A stretch of DNA of 64,000 bases, from the NCBI GenBank assembly GCA_016787525.1, contig JAEUUP010000030.1, forward strand, positions 1 through 64,000, given 5' to 3'. The stretch is from Saprospiraceae bacterium (GTDB taxonomy: Bacteria > Bacteroidota > Bacteroidia > Chitinophagales > Saprospiraceae). Below are positions 16,054 through 24,595 of this stretch, in pieces. Under the pieces are notes generated by a model. It worked only from the letters and a program-made list of their open reading frames with translations, had not been told where the DNA came from and did not search any database. Both the position numbers and the translations under genes were made by a program. How positions within the stretch are numbered: position 1 is the stretch's first letter; every line of letters starts with the position of its first letter.

Positions 16054-16893
16054 TTACTCTAATTTAAACTTGATTGGCAATGTGTAAGCAACACGTACTG
16101 CACGACCTTGTTGTTTACCCGGTTTCCAACGAGGCATTTGCTGCACAACGCGAACAGCTTCCTCATTGCAACCACCTCCGATACCGCGTTTTACGGTAAC
16201 GTCAACGATTGAACCGTCAGTATTGACAACGAAACCAACATAAACCGTACCTTCAATACCATTTTCACGAGCAATTGCTGGATACTTGATATTTTGACCC
16301 AACCATTTGAACAAAGCTGCTTGCCCATCAGGGAACTCAGGATTTTGCTCAACGATCGTAAAGATAGGCTCTACTTTTGGTTTTTCAGGCTCTTTCTCTA
16401 CGGGTGGTGGCGGTGGCGGTGGTGCCTCTACTGGTTTTGTATAAGTTTTTACCGACGTATCGCCCTTGATTTCTTTCGTACCAATATCCACATTTTCAGG
16501 GATTTTGGGTGGAATGATTTCTTGCTTCTCAGGCTCTTTTTCAATCGTCACCTTAGGCGGCACAAATTTGATTTGTGGCTTTTGTGGTGGCGGTGGCGGT
16601 GGCGGTGGCGGCGGTGGCGGTGGCGGTTTGGTTTTGTCAAGCGGCGGCGGCTCTGCCAAAACGACCTCCTTCGTTTCCAACTCATCTTTCTGTTGTTGCA
16701 TCATTTCGCTCAACTTAGACGAAATGAGAGGCCACGAAACCATGAGTAAGAAAATAATGAGTCCACCAATAGCACCTCTTATCAAGTGCTTACCATACAA
16801 CTGCCGCAAAAGATAACCTCCGTATTGTTTGTTGCGCCCCATGAAGACAATGTCGTCGAGGCTCATCTTGAGGATTTCTTTATTGTTATCCAT
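16054..16893 (-). CDS. tonB: energy transducer TonB
   Basis: A 279-residue protein that carries inner-membrane proton energy to TonB-dependent outer-membrane receptors such as the SusC proteins in this window. It has a Bacteroidota-type cytoplasmic leader (MDNNKEILKMSLDDIVFMGR, with NKQYGGYLLR), one membrane helix (~36-57), a long Pro/Lys/Glu-rich periplasmic linker (~77-190, with an uninterrupted polyproline run) and a C-terminal TonB domain (~195-279: ALFKWLGQNIKYPAIARENG, GTVYVGFVVNTDGSI, PRWKPGKQQG, LPIKFKLE). It is the last gene of exbB-exbD-exbD-tonB, 35 bases after the second exbD. Confidence 0.93.
   Translation of the reverse strand: MDNNKEILKMSLDDIVFMGRNKQYGGYLLRQLYGKHLIRGAIGGLIIFLLMVSWPLISSKLSEMMQQQKDELETKEVVLAEPPPLDKTKPPPPPPPPPPPPPPQKPQIKFVPPKVTIEKEPEKQEIIPPKIPENVDIGTKEIKGDTSVKTYTKPVEAPPPPPPPVEKEPEKPKVEPIFTIVEQNPEFPDGQAALFKWLGQNIKYPAIARENGIEGTVYVGFVVNTDGSIVDVTVKRGIGGGCNEEAVRVVQQMPRWKPGKQQGRAVRVAYTLPIKFKLE
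16584..16626. repeat. GGT/GGC trinucleotide repeat encoding polyproline
   Basis: A run of GGT, GGC triplets (CC-rich proline codons on the coding strand) encodes at least 14 consecutive prolines of TonB, with a shorter run near 16405-16425. Gain or loss of triplets would change the periplasmic reach of TonB without breaking the frame. Confidence 0.8.
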
Positions 16894-16928
16894 GTACGAT
16901 GTGTTTTAAATAATTTTTTAAAAAGGAA

Positions 16929-17459
16929 TTATCTACGGATAAATCCCATTTGTTCCATGATGACCGTATCAATTTTGTCTCTATCAATGATGGCATATTG
17001 CTTAACGTCAGTAATACGCATTTCGTCAATAATATCCACAAAATTCTTATACGTTGCTTTTGGTACACCTTTGATCAATACAACCAAAGTATCTTTTGTG
17101 CCATAAGCTTGTTGTACTTCTGTTTGACGTGCTTTGATAGACTCACGAACGCCCCCCACTGAAAAATCAGCAGAGTCAACTTGCATAGGCTTGCCCGCGG
17201 CAATGTCTTCTGCAGCTACTTGATAGAAATAAACTTTATTATTTTCACCAAGTAAAATACTCAAAACACGATTCTTGTTGACTTTCGGAGCATCCTTATT
17301 TTTCGGATCGTCCTTTGCAGGTTTGATGATTTCCATCGTTTTCGGCTTGCTAAATGTTGTTGCCAACATAAAGAAAGTGATGAGAAGGAAACCCAAATCC
17401 ACCATGGGTGTCATATCCGTATGCGGCGCGCCTTTCTTCCCGGTTACTATTTCAGCCAT
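16929..17459 (-). CDS. exbD: ExbD/TolR biopolymer transport protein, second copy
   Basis: The 176-residue product starts MAEIVTGKKGAPHTDMTPMVDLGFLL. The membrane helix carries the conserved Asp (MVDLGFLLITFFMLATTF) that takes part in the ExbBD proton channel. The periplasmic part ends with DEMRITDVKQYAIIDRDKIDT. The frame extends to 17576, but that would overlap the preceding exbD; the ATG at 17459 leaves a 31-base gap and gives a normal ExbD N-terminus. Two different ExbD proteins in one Ton operon are usual in Bacteroidota. Confidence 0.92.
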   Translation of the reverse strand: MAEIVTGKKGAPHTDMTPMVDLGFLLITFFMLATTFSKPKTMEIIKPAKDDPKNKDAPKVNKNRVLSILLGENNKVYFYQVAAEDIAAGKPMQVDSADFSVGGVRESIKARQTEVQQAYGTKDTLVVLIKGVPKATYKNFVDIIDEMRITDVKQYAIIDRDKIDTVIMEQMGFIRR

Positions 17460-17490
17460 TAGAGAATGGATTTTTAAATTGTGAATAAAA

Positions 17491-18159
17491 TTACTCTGCA
17501 TGTGCAGGTGCTGCCCCTGCTTTTGCAGATGTGATGAGATTGAAACGGTTTGAGTTTGTTTTACGCAATGTTTCAATTACATCATCAATACGACCATACT
17601 CTGCACTTTTGTCAGCTTTGACAGCAATACGCAAGTTTGGATTGAGTGTACGCGCCATGATAATCAACTTACCTAAGTGGTTTTTAGCTGTATCAGAGCC
17701 TGTTTGACCCGCCATCAATTTTGCATCTGGATTACAAGGTAGTCCTGGCTGTTTGAAATTCGCCAATTCTACAGGATCCATTTTTAGCAATTGAGGTAAC
17801 TGGTCGAGTGGCACTCCAAATTGGTCAAGAAGTTTGAAACGCTTTTGCATTTCACCATCTACTGTAAAGTTGAATTCTTTTGCCAATTCGTCCAATATAC
17901 CCATACGCGTATTTTGGTCATCTACACCAAAAAAGATTCTATCATCTTTTTGGTCTCCAACTTTGCCTACTGTAATCAAGAGAACGTCTTTCTCAGGCAA
18001 CGGAATTTGAGCCGTTGAGCCTGGAATGTCCACTTGGACAGCTTCGTTTGGTCGAAACTTTGTGGTCAAGATAAAAAAGGTCAGAAGCAAGAAGGCTACG
18101 TCGCACATCGCGGTCATATCCATCCGAATATTCTGCCTCTTCATTTTAATCTTTGGCAT
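17491..18159 (-). CDS. exbD: ExbD/TolR biopolymer transport protein, first copy
   Basis: This 222-residue protein starts MPKIKMKRQNIRMDMTAMCD, then a membrane helix with the channel Asp (CDVAFLLLTFFILTT). It is longer than the second copy because of a periplasmic insertion (~70-140) and ends with GRIDDVIETLRKTNSNRFNL. It should form a heteromeric channel with ExbB and possibly the second ExbD. It lies 89 bases after exbB and 31 before the next exbD. Confidence 0.93.
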   Translation of the reverse strand: MPKIKMKRQNIRMDMTAMCDVAFLLLTFFILTTKFRPNEAVQVDIPGSTAQIPLPEKDVLLITVGKVGDQKDDRIFFGVDDQNTRMGILDELAKEFNFTVDGEMQKRFKLLDQFGVPLDQLPQLLKMDPVELANFKQPGLPCNPDAKLMAGQTGSDTAKNHLGKLIIMARTLNPNLRIAVKADKSAEYGRIDDVIETLRKTNSNRFNLITSAKAGAAPAHAE

Positions 18160-18227
18160 ATCGTTTCTTTTTGTTTGTTAATGAATCAATTTTCTTTCGC
18201 TTGTGATTAAGTCAGTGAGAAGTCATA

Positions 18228-18237
18228 CCCCTCAGTA
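18228..18237 (+). repeat. CCCCTCAGTA in the exbB-exbD spacer
   Basis: This exact copy lies 11 bases beyond the exbB stop codon. It is the only copy within the four-gene Ton operon; none of the four coding sequences contains one. Confidence 0.85.
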
Positions 18238-18248
18238 ATTTGTAAAAA

Positions 18249-19088
18249 TTACTTGTTGTGTGCAACGAAAGATTGAGTCATTGAGAACGCTGCCTCATCA
18301 ATACGGTAGCTCAAAGCATCAATTTTTGCTGTGAAATAGTTGTAGAAAATGATCGCAAAAGCTGATGTACCGATACCCAAAGCTGTGTTAATCAAGGCTT
18401 CAGAGATACCCGTTGACAACGCAACTGCGTCAGGAGCACCTGAACTTGCCAAAGCCGAGAACGCCTTGATCATACCGATTACCGTACCCAAAAGCGCAAT
18501 CAAAGTACCGATAGAACCGATTGTTGAAAGAATAGGCATGTTGCGCTCCAACATTGGCATTTCAAGAGCTGTTGACTCTTCAATTTCTTGTTGGATAGCT
18601 GCTACTTTTTGGTCACGATCCATGTCTGTTGTACCGACCATTTCTTTGTACTTAACGAGACCACTGCGAACAACATTCGCAACTGAACCACGTTGTTTGT
18701 CACATTCTGCAATTGCAGAATCAACATTGTTGCTTTCAAGAGCGGCTTTAACGCGTTTCAAAAAGTCAGGTAAAGAACCTTTCCCTTGAGCTGCATTGAT
18801 TGTCAAATAACGCTCGATTGAGAAAATAACAACGCACAAGAAAAGTGTCATCAAAATAGGTACGATGAAACCACCTTTGTAAATTGTGCCTAGCATATTG
18901 CCACCAATAGGATGACCACGAACTGGGTCATTGTTCTCAAAGTTACCAGGATTACCCATAACTGTGTGGAACACGATTTCAGCAACAATAAGTGAACCGA
19001 TAATAACTGCAGGCGCGAACCATGCGCTGCTTGACGTTGAGCCTTTAGAGGCTGTCGCTTGTTTAGCCGTAGCTGTTGGTTTACTCAT
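18249..19088 (-). CDS. exbB: ExbB/MotA/TolQ family proton channel
   Basis: A 279-residue channel subunit with three membrane helices: ~23-45, ~75-95 (VPILMTLFLCVVIFSIERYL) and the pair ~190-270 (LSTIGSIGTLIALLGTVIGMIKAFSAL and ISEALINTALGIGTSAFAIIFYNYF), the latter being the MotA/TolQ/ExbB signature region. It is the first gene of exbB-exbD-exbD-tonB, driving TonB-dependent import. A 440-base gap precedes it. Confidence 0.94.
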   Translation of the reverse strand: MSKPTATAKQATASKGSTSSSAWFAPAVIIGSLIVAEIVFHTVMGNPGNFENNDPVRGHPIGGNMLGTIYKGGFIVPILMTLFLCVVIFSIERYLTINAAQGKGSLPDFLKRVKAALESNNVDSAIAECDKQRGSVANVVRSGLVKYKEMVGTTDMDRDQKVAAIQQEIEESTALEMPMLERNMPILSTIGSIGTLIALLGTVIGMIKAFSALASSGAPDAVALSTGISEALINTALGIGTSAFAIIFYNYFTAKIDALSYRIDEAAFSMTQSFVAHNK

Positions 19089-19447
19089 AATTCAACGAGT
19101 TTGAGTTTTGATTTAACAATAAATTTTTAATGATTGTGTTGAAAATTTTCTTGATTCCTGTGAACTAAATCAGATAACCCTTTTACACATAAACGGTGCA
19201 ATAATACTATATAAAACTGATTTCACAATAAATTCTATAAAAAAATTTTGCAAAAACAACTTTATCTAAAATTAAAAATTAGGCTGCCGTCAAAATCTAA
19301 GATTTCGTTGAATTATCCAAATTACCTGTGTCATATTTTCAAAGAACGCATACAAATTTACTTTATCCCTGTTACTAAACTTCTGTAATCTCACCAAAAC
19401 TTATCACTTTCCAATAGATGCACCCGTTTTTCATTTTGGTGTGTGGG

Positions 19448-19477
19448 TCTGAAAAAAAATTTAAGTTTTTTTTCAGA
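19448..19477 (-). terminator. T-rich hairpin after the RDD gene, in the 19089-19527 gap
   Basis: TCTGAAAAAAAA (19448-19459) pairs with TTTTTTTTCAGA (19466-19477). It lies 50 bases beyond the stop of the minus-strand RDD gene and probably ends its transcript. The rest of the 439-base gap has only CAAATTTA at 19353-19360 (a minus-strand -7 box without a clear -33), which might serve exbB through a long leader. Confidence 0.5.
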
Positions 19478-19527
19478 GCTTATAAAGTGATGTAACCCGA
19501 TTTCAAAATATGCTTTTCAGTTCCCTA

Positions 19528-20271
19528 TTAACGTGTCAAAACAATATAATCCTTTATCAATACTTTAAAAAAATCTATCATTGCCAATGGTGAACTTAGG
19601 TCAATTTTAATCTCCAAAACAGACTTGAGATGTTGATACAAATCGAATACAACCTCTTCGTGCGATAGATTCCGATATTGCTGATAACGCAAAATAACAG
19701 ATTTGATGAACAACATATCTTCCTCAGAAAGCTGCTTGACTTGCGGATACTGAGGGGTATAGTTGTCGAGGGTATTGATGTTCAAAATATCACTCAAATC
19801 GAATCGTCGGTGCATACCTATCTTTATCACGGTTGTCCCTGCCGCCATATCACCTAACCGTTGCCTTTTGTCAGTCGTGCTTATCAACAACGCTCCCAAT
19901 GCGCCAAACGTAAACAGGTAGTCCATGACCAAGAGCAATGCGCGCAGCAACAAATCACTCAAGCTGATATTATGCCCGTCCACCCGCACAACTTTTATTT
20001 TTTGGGTACGCTTACCAATTGTTTGTCCATTTAAAAAAGATTCGCAACTGAGTGTATATAATATCGTAAACCAAATCGGAAAGCCCATAATCACTTGCTG
20101 CATAAAGCGCGAATCAAAGCCCAGAGCATTGATAAAAATGAAAAATAGACCCATCCAAAGAAAAAACATAATAACTTGGTCTATCAACAAAGCAAAAAAA
20201 CGCTCGCGCAGTCCCGCTAATTCGTACTCAATTGTAACGTTTTGTGTGGTCGTTATTTCAATATGTTGCAT
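19528..20271 (-). CDS. RDD family membrane protein
   Basis: The product has 247 residues. The RDD domain is plain: RERFFALLIDQVIMFFLW with the Arg and Asp of the family, GQTIGKRTQKIKVVRVDG in the middle, and RQRLGDMAAGTTVIK at the end, with about three or four membrane helices. A soluble helical C-terminus (~170-247) follows. RDD proteins are thought to take part in transport or to accompany membrane complexes; the specific role is unknown. It is divergent from the SpoIIM-like gene, 132 bases apart, an arrangement common in Bacteroidota. One antisense motif copy lies at 19748 (coding strand CCCCTCAGTA). Confidence 0.9.
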   Translation of the reverse strand: MQHIEITTTQNVTIEYELAGLRERFFALLIDQVIMFFLWMGLFFIFINALGFDSRFMQQVIMGFPIWFTILYTLSCESFLNGQTIGKRTQKIKVVRVDGHNISLSDLLLRALLLVMDYLFTFGALGALLISTTDKRQRLGDMAAGTTVIKIGMHRRFDLSDILNINTLDNYTPQYPQVKQLSEEDMLFIKSVILRYQQYRNLSHEEVVFDLYQHLKSVLEIKIDLSSPLAMIDFFKVLIKDYIVLTR

Positions 20272-20403
20272 AACTGATTATTTTTGTGTGAAAATATCTT
20301 TTACAAACTAACGATTTCAAGCTAAAAGCCACATGATTCCATGCAATCTAAAAGTTGGAGTCATTCTTAACTCAAAATCTATGCAAATCCGAAGCTCAAA
20401 TAT

Positions 20404-22263
20404 ATGAAAGAGACTCAATTCATAAGCCAAAATCGGCAAAAATGGTCAGAATTTGAAGATGTACTTGCCGAGGCTCAAAAAAGCCCTGATAAACTACACG
20501 ATATATATATACAAGTCACCGACGACTTGAGCCACGCACGCACATTCTACCCCACTCGGTCAGTACGCGCCTATCTGAATGGTTTGGCTCAAGCCGTATT
20601 TGGTGTTATTCACAAACAAAAAAAGTCCCCCCTCAGTAAATTTCGCTTTTTTTTTACAGATGAACTGCCACAAGTCGTTTACGAATCACGCTGGTCATTT
20701 TTTTGGGCAACCGCTTTTTTTATTTTGTCATTCATCATTGGCTATATGTCGAGCATGATGGATGAAACATTTTTGAAAATTATCTTAGGTGATGAATATG
20801 TACAAATGACCGTCGAAAACATCAAAAAGGGCGACCCTATGGCTGTTTATAAGTCCAGCGGGCGTTTCGATATGACATTTGGTATCATGGCTAATAATAT
20901 ACGTGTCACTCTGATATATTTTTTACTGGGCATTTTTGCTGGCATTGGTTCGGTAGCCATGATGATGTACAATGGCATTATGGTTGGTGCATTTCTGCAA
21001 TTTTTTAGCCGCCACAATCTCTTAGGCGAAGCCAATTTGACGGTTTGGATGCACGGTACTTTCGAGATTTCAGCCATCATCATTGGCACGGCTGCGGGCA
21101 TCACGATGGGACGTGGCTTACTTTTTCCAAGCACCTATACACGCCTTCAAGCCTTCCAGATGACAGCACGCCGAGGCATCAAAATCATGGTAGGCGTTAT
21201 CACTCTGCTGATTGTTGCAGCTTTGATTGAAGGCAATTTGACCCGTCACACCGAGGCTGGCGACCTATTCCGAGGCATTTTTATTTTAGTTTGCTTCGTT
21301 GTCGTTGTTGGTTATTTCGGTTGGCTGCCTTTTTATAAAGCCAAAAAAGGATTTCGACAACCATTGGCTGAGGCGAAGTTGCCGCCTGACAATTTTTATC
21401 AAATTGACTATCAAAAGATTAAGTCAGGAGGTGAGATTTTTGGCGACACATTTTTATTCTTCCGTCGCCATTTGTCAATTTATTTGAAAATAGCTGCGCT
21501 CGCTGCTTTTGTTTTTTGTTTCGTATCATATTTTACATCATCTGAAAAAATCAGTGAAACATTTAAGTTGCAAACCAATATTTTCAACCAATCGAGTGTA
21601 CTCTTGCAGTTTTTTATCAATGAAAACATACCTATTATGCCATATTTGAATGGTTTAATCATTACGATAGTGGCTTTTACGGTTTTCAAAACTTTACTGA
21701 GGGGTGAAAACATACACACTTATACGCGTAAAGAGGAAATCATCACCTTTGCTGAAATGCTTATTATTTTTGAAATTTGGTCGCTGTTTTCGGCTCTGAG
21801 TGAAAGTATTTTCATTTTATCAATCATTTTCGTATTGCCCTTTTTTGGTTTGTGGGCATATGTGATGTATCGCTTCGGTTTCAATTTCAAATTCTTCAAA
21901 GCGTTACAACATACTTGGTGGCTCATCAATACGCATCTCTCGCTGGTCATTGGGTCTTATTTGACTTTACTCTTAGTGGGTTGGCTGATTTATTCACTGA
22001 CCAACTCTTCGGTTTTATATTTCTATTTGTGGATGATAGGTTGGAATTTTTCATTTCTCTCACAGGCTCGGCTCGATGAGTTCGTCGTTTTGTTTCTCTG
22101 TTTTACGAGTACGTTTACTATTTTCACTATTTTCTCACTCATTTTTACAACTATTGGCTTTCTTTTTTACTCACTTTTGGAAATCAACGAAGCCAATAAT
22201 TTACTCAATCGCATCAAACAAATCGGTATGTCTCGCAAAATCAGAGGCATGGCGAGAGAATAA
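20404..22263 (+). CDS. SpoIIM-like membrane protein with a C-terminal membrane extension
   Basis: A 619-residue integral membrane protein. The first ~330 residues match the SpoIIM/DUF95 family: MKETQFISQNRQKWSEFEDVL at the start, then helices with NNIRVTLIYFLLGIFAGIGS and HGTFEISAIIIGTAAGITMGRGL. The rest (~350-619) is a second multi-helix membrane region absent from short SpoIIM proteins. In non-sporulating Bacteroidota these proteins sit in an RDD / SpoIIM / DUF4129 / MoxR-type cluster of unknown function, and here an RDD gene is divergent and DUF4129 follows by 11 bases, surely in one operon. Motif copies lie at 20629 (sense) and 21695 (antisense). Confidence 0.85.
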   Translation: MKETQFISQNRQKWSEFEDVLAEAQKSPDKLHDIYIQVTDDLSHARTFYPTRSVRAYLNGLAQAVFGVIHKQKKSPLSKFRFFFTDELPQVVYESRWSFFWATAFFILSFIIGYMSSMMDETFLKIILGDEYVQMTVENIKKGDPMAVYKSSGRFDMTFGIMANNIRVTLIYFLLGIFAGIGSVAMMMYNGIMVGAFLQFFSRHNLLGEANLTVWMHGTFEISAIIIGTAAGITMGRGLLFPSTYTRLQAFQMTARRGIKIMVGVITLLIVAALIEGNLTRHTEAGDLFRGIFILVCFVVVVGYFGWLPFYKAKKGFRQPLAEAKLPPDNFYQIDYQKIKSGGEIFGDTFLFFRRHLSIYLKIAALAAFVFCFVSYFTSSEKISETFKLQTNIFNQSSVLLQFFINENIPIMPYLNGLIITIVAFTVFKTLLRGENIHTYTRKEEIITFAEMLIIFEIWSLFSALSESIFILSIIFVLPFFGLWAYVMYRFGFNFKFFKALQHTWWLINTHLSLVIGSYLTLLLVGWLIYSLTNSSVLYFYLWMIGWNFSFLSQARLDEFVVLFLCFTSTFTIFTIFSLIFTTIGFLFYSLLEINEANNLLNRIKQIGMSRKIRGMARE

Positions 22264-22274
22264 TATATTGCCCT

Positions 22275-23078
22275 ATGAAAGTACATATTACTTTTATATT
22301 CAGCCTTTTTTTGGCACTCCATACTGAGGGGGTCAATGCGCAACAAATCAGCATTGAAAAACCGATAGTTCCAGATTCTGTTTTCGTAGAAGAGGCGGAC
22401 ACCTCTTTTTATGAAGAGGACAATCGCCCTAAAAACCAAACCAGCCCTTACAAAGCCGCTCAAGAACAATACTTTGCGCAGCCAATTGAGTCTCAAAAGG
22501 TCAATAAAAACAGTTGGGAAAAAGCCAAAGAAGGCATTGATTACAGCGATGACGCTATCGAAAAGAAAAAAAAGAGCACCTCAAATTTCGCTCCCAATCC
22601 GATATGGGCGGTTATTTTTGAGTTCTTAAAATGGTTTTTTATAATCGGAGCAATCGTTCTTTTAGCTTATTTGATACTCCGTTTCATAGGTGAAGGCAAT
22701 ATTTTCGGCAATCGCAAACGCCGCATTGCCGACCCCTCAGTAGAAATTGACCTCGAACACATCGAAGAAAACCTTGAAACGGCAGAACTCGACCCACTCA
22801 TCAAACAAGCTATTGCCAATAAAAACTTTGCATTAGCCATTCGCCTTTACTATTTGGCGATTTTGAAAGAACTGCATCTCAAAGGCGATATTGCTTGGCA
22901 GAAGGATAAAACGAATCGTACTTATGTCGGTGAAATGCGCCAACACCGCCTTTTTGAACCTTTCCGAACCTTAACCACCGTTTTTGAACGTGTGTGGTAT
23001 GGCAGTCAAAACATTGATGAGCGTAGTTTTTCGGTTTTAGAGCCTGATTTTTCGAGTATGTTGAAAAGTTTGAGATAA
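22275..23078 (+). CDS. DUF4129 domain-containing membrane protein
   Basis: The product has 267 residues: a signal peptide (to ~residue 22), a charged extracytoplasmic stretch, one membrane helix (~113-135, FLKWFFIIGAIVLLAYLILRF) and a C-terminal DUF4129 domain (~175-260) with LAIRLYYLAILKELHLKG, RTYVGEMR and FERVWYG. The orientation puts DUF4129 in the cytoplasm. It follows the SpoIIM-like gene by 11 bases. The function of the cluster is unknown; related clusters include MoxR and DUF58/VWA genes, which are not next to it here. Motif copies lie at 22322 (in the signal peptide) and 22733. Confidence 0.85.
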   Translation: MKVHITFIFSLFLALHTEGVNAQQISIEKPIVPDSVFVEEADTSFYEEDNRPKNQTSPYKAAQEQYFAQPIESQKVNKNSWEKAKEGIDYSDDAIEKKKKSTSNFAPNPIWAVIFEFLKWFFIIGAIVLLAYLILRFIGEGNIFGNRKRRIADPSVEIDLEHIEENLETAELDPLIKQAIANKNFALAIRLYYLAILKELHLKGDIAWQKDKTNRTYVGEMRQHRLFEPFRTLTTVFERVWYGSQNIDERSFSVLEPDFSSMLKSLR

Positions 23079-23088
23079 CCCCTCAGTA
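23079..23088 (+). repeat. CCCCTCAGTA abutting a stop codon
   Basis: This exact copy starts at the first base after the TAA of the DUF4129 gene, in the 105-base gap before the next gene. Confidence 0.85.
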
Positions 23089-23183
23089 AATTCTTTTATT
23101 CTCTACACAAGTTGTTCAATTTTATTTTATACATTTGAATCCAAATAGAAAAACAATTTTTCATTTAAAAATCCTCTTCAAAT

Positions 23184-24494
23184 ATGGGAATTGGTAAAAA
23201 AACAAGTCAGCCAGAAGGTACAGATGGTGGTATGCGCGCCATCGGCATTGACCCCGACGACCCTATTATCAATGAAAGCTTGAACGACGCAGCCCTCAAT
23301 GCTTTGAAACAGCCTGAAAATATGGAAAAATGGCTGAAAGAAAGCACATGGAAACAACCCAAATGGTTGAAACAAACGACTTCCGAGAAACCTAAAAAAA
23401 TGGGTTTTCAAGGTTATTACCTCAACAGTTTGCGCGCACGTTATATGCACTTAGAAGGTGATTTCCGAACCGCCTATAACAATTTTTATGGCACAAAATA
23501 CATGGATTTGGTGACAGCTCGACGCATCATTGACTATCTTCAAATCTCGCGAGAAGCTCTCGAAAACGACGATTGCGATGTGAATGATGTGATAACGCTT
23601 CTGGATTTGGCAGACCAATATATGGTTTGGATTTATCCGCCACATCATGCCAAAGCACAGGCTTTAGGATTGGCTTCCGACCTACGTGGTCAAGGCAACC
23701 CTTGGGGCGTTTATTTGGAAAACGAAGCCAGCCGCGACGGGCAAACTTTAGGCGGTTTGCGGGCGGCTTTGGACAAAACCAAAGAAGCTATGAATCAAGC
23801 CAAACAAGCTGCTTTGATTTCCACAGGTTTGCAAATTGAACGTCTGAACGCAGCCAAAAAATGGTCGTGGTACATCTTGATTGTGTCAATTGCAGTACTA
23901 CCATTAGCTATTAGAACGCCTAATGTCGAAGTTGCAGGAGCAACGAATGCAACTGGTGAAGCAGTAACAATTTGGGCAAATAGCATTTTAGGCACTATCA
24001 TTCCACAATTACGCCCTTGGTTTGCGGTGGTTTGTGCCGCTATTTTTGGTGCAGGTGGTGCATTTTTGAGTGGTTTGATGTCAGTGCAACGGACGCGCAC
24101 CGTTTTGAACGACTACCAAGAAAACTTAAAAAGCAATCAGCTCAAACTCAATGTCGGGGCCTTAGCCGCAGCGATTGTTTTTGTATTTTTGACTTGGGAC
24201 ATCATTCCTGGTGTAAAAATGGATAGTTTAGGGTCTTTGGTCTTTTTGTCGTTCATAGCAGGTTTTTCTGAAAAATATTTCCTTAACTTATTGAATATCA
24301 ATAGTGATGAAATAGCTCCACGTCCTGCGCCAGTCAATTTGCAACAAACAGCTAAAATACCTCCTGCTGCCGATGCAGCTCCAGCCGACGTATCGGAAGC
24401 TGAATTGGACAAACCTCAAGACGCACCTGAACCTGCTGAAAAAGTAGAAAATACTGAAGGGGGAGAAGATGTGAACAATCGTCGGATAAATTAA
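23184..24494 (+). CDS. uncharacterised four-helix membrane protein
   Basis: I do not recognise a named function for this 436-residue protein. The N-terminal half (1-225) is soluble and helical, with Trp-rich WLKESTWKQPKWLKQT and RRIIDYLQISREAL. The C-terminal half has four probable membrane helices (~228-245, ~270-292, ~312-332, ~345-366), the last ending in FIAGFSEKYFLNLL, a motif type seen in other uncharacterised membrane proteins. The tail (~385-436) is Ala/Pro/Glu-rich and disordered. It follows the DUF4129 gene by 105 bases and may belong to the same operon. It contains no motif copy. Confidence 0.7.
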   Translation: MGIGKKTSQPEGTDGGMRAIGIDPDDPIINESLNDAALNALKQPENMEKWLKESTWKQPKWLKQTTSEKPKKMGFQGYYLNSLRARYMHLEGDFRTAYNNFYGTKYMDLVTARRIIDYLQISREALENDDCDVNDVITLLDLADQYMVWIYPPHHAKAQALGLASDLRGQGNPWGVYLENEASRDGQTLGGLRAALDKTKEAMNQAKQAALISTGLQIERLNAAKKWSWYILIVSIAVLPLAIRTPNVEVAGATNATGEAVTIWANSILGTIIPQLRPWFAVVCAAIFGAGGAFLSGLMSVQRTRTVLNDYQENLKSNQLKLNVGALAAAIVFVFLTWDIIPGVKMDSLGSLVFLSFIAGFSEKYFLNLLNINSDEIAPRPAPVNLQQTAKIPPAADAAPADVSEAELDKPQDAPEPAEKVENTEGGEDVNNRRIN

Positions 24495-24521
24495 TTCGTT
24501 ATTGAATAGCTGTCATAATAA

Positions 24522-24554
24522 AAAAAAGGGGACTGCCAGATGGCGGTCCCTTTT
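24522..24554. terminator. terminator between convergent genes
   Basis: GGGACTGCC pairs with GGCGGTCCC (one G-T pair) over a four-base loop, with AAAAA before and TTTT after. It lies 28 bases after the plus-strand stop and 42 before the minus-strand stop, so it can serve both. Confidence 0.8.
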
Positions 24555-24595
24555 ACGCTATAAACCTTTATATTCTTAATAAATACAATTCAAAA

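Noticed and set aside
16294-16816. Long plus-strand frames opposite tonB, rich in Trp/Arg or Gly
   Set aside because: They are antisense shadows of the proline-rich TonB linker; the TonB protein is complete and recognisable.
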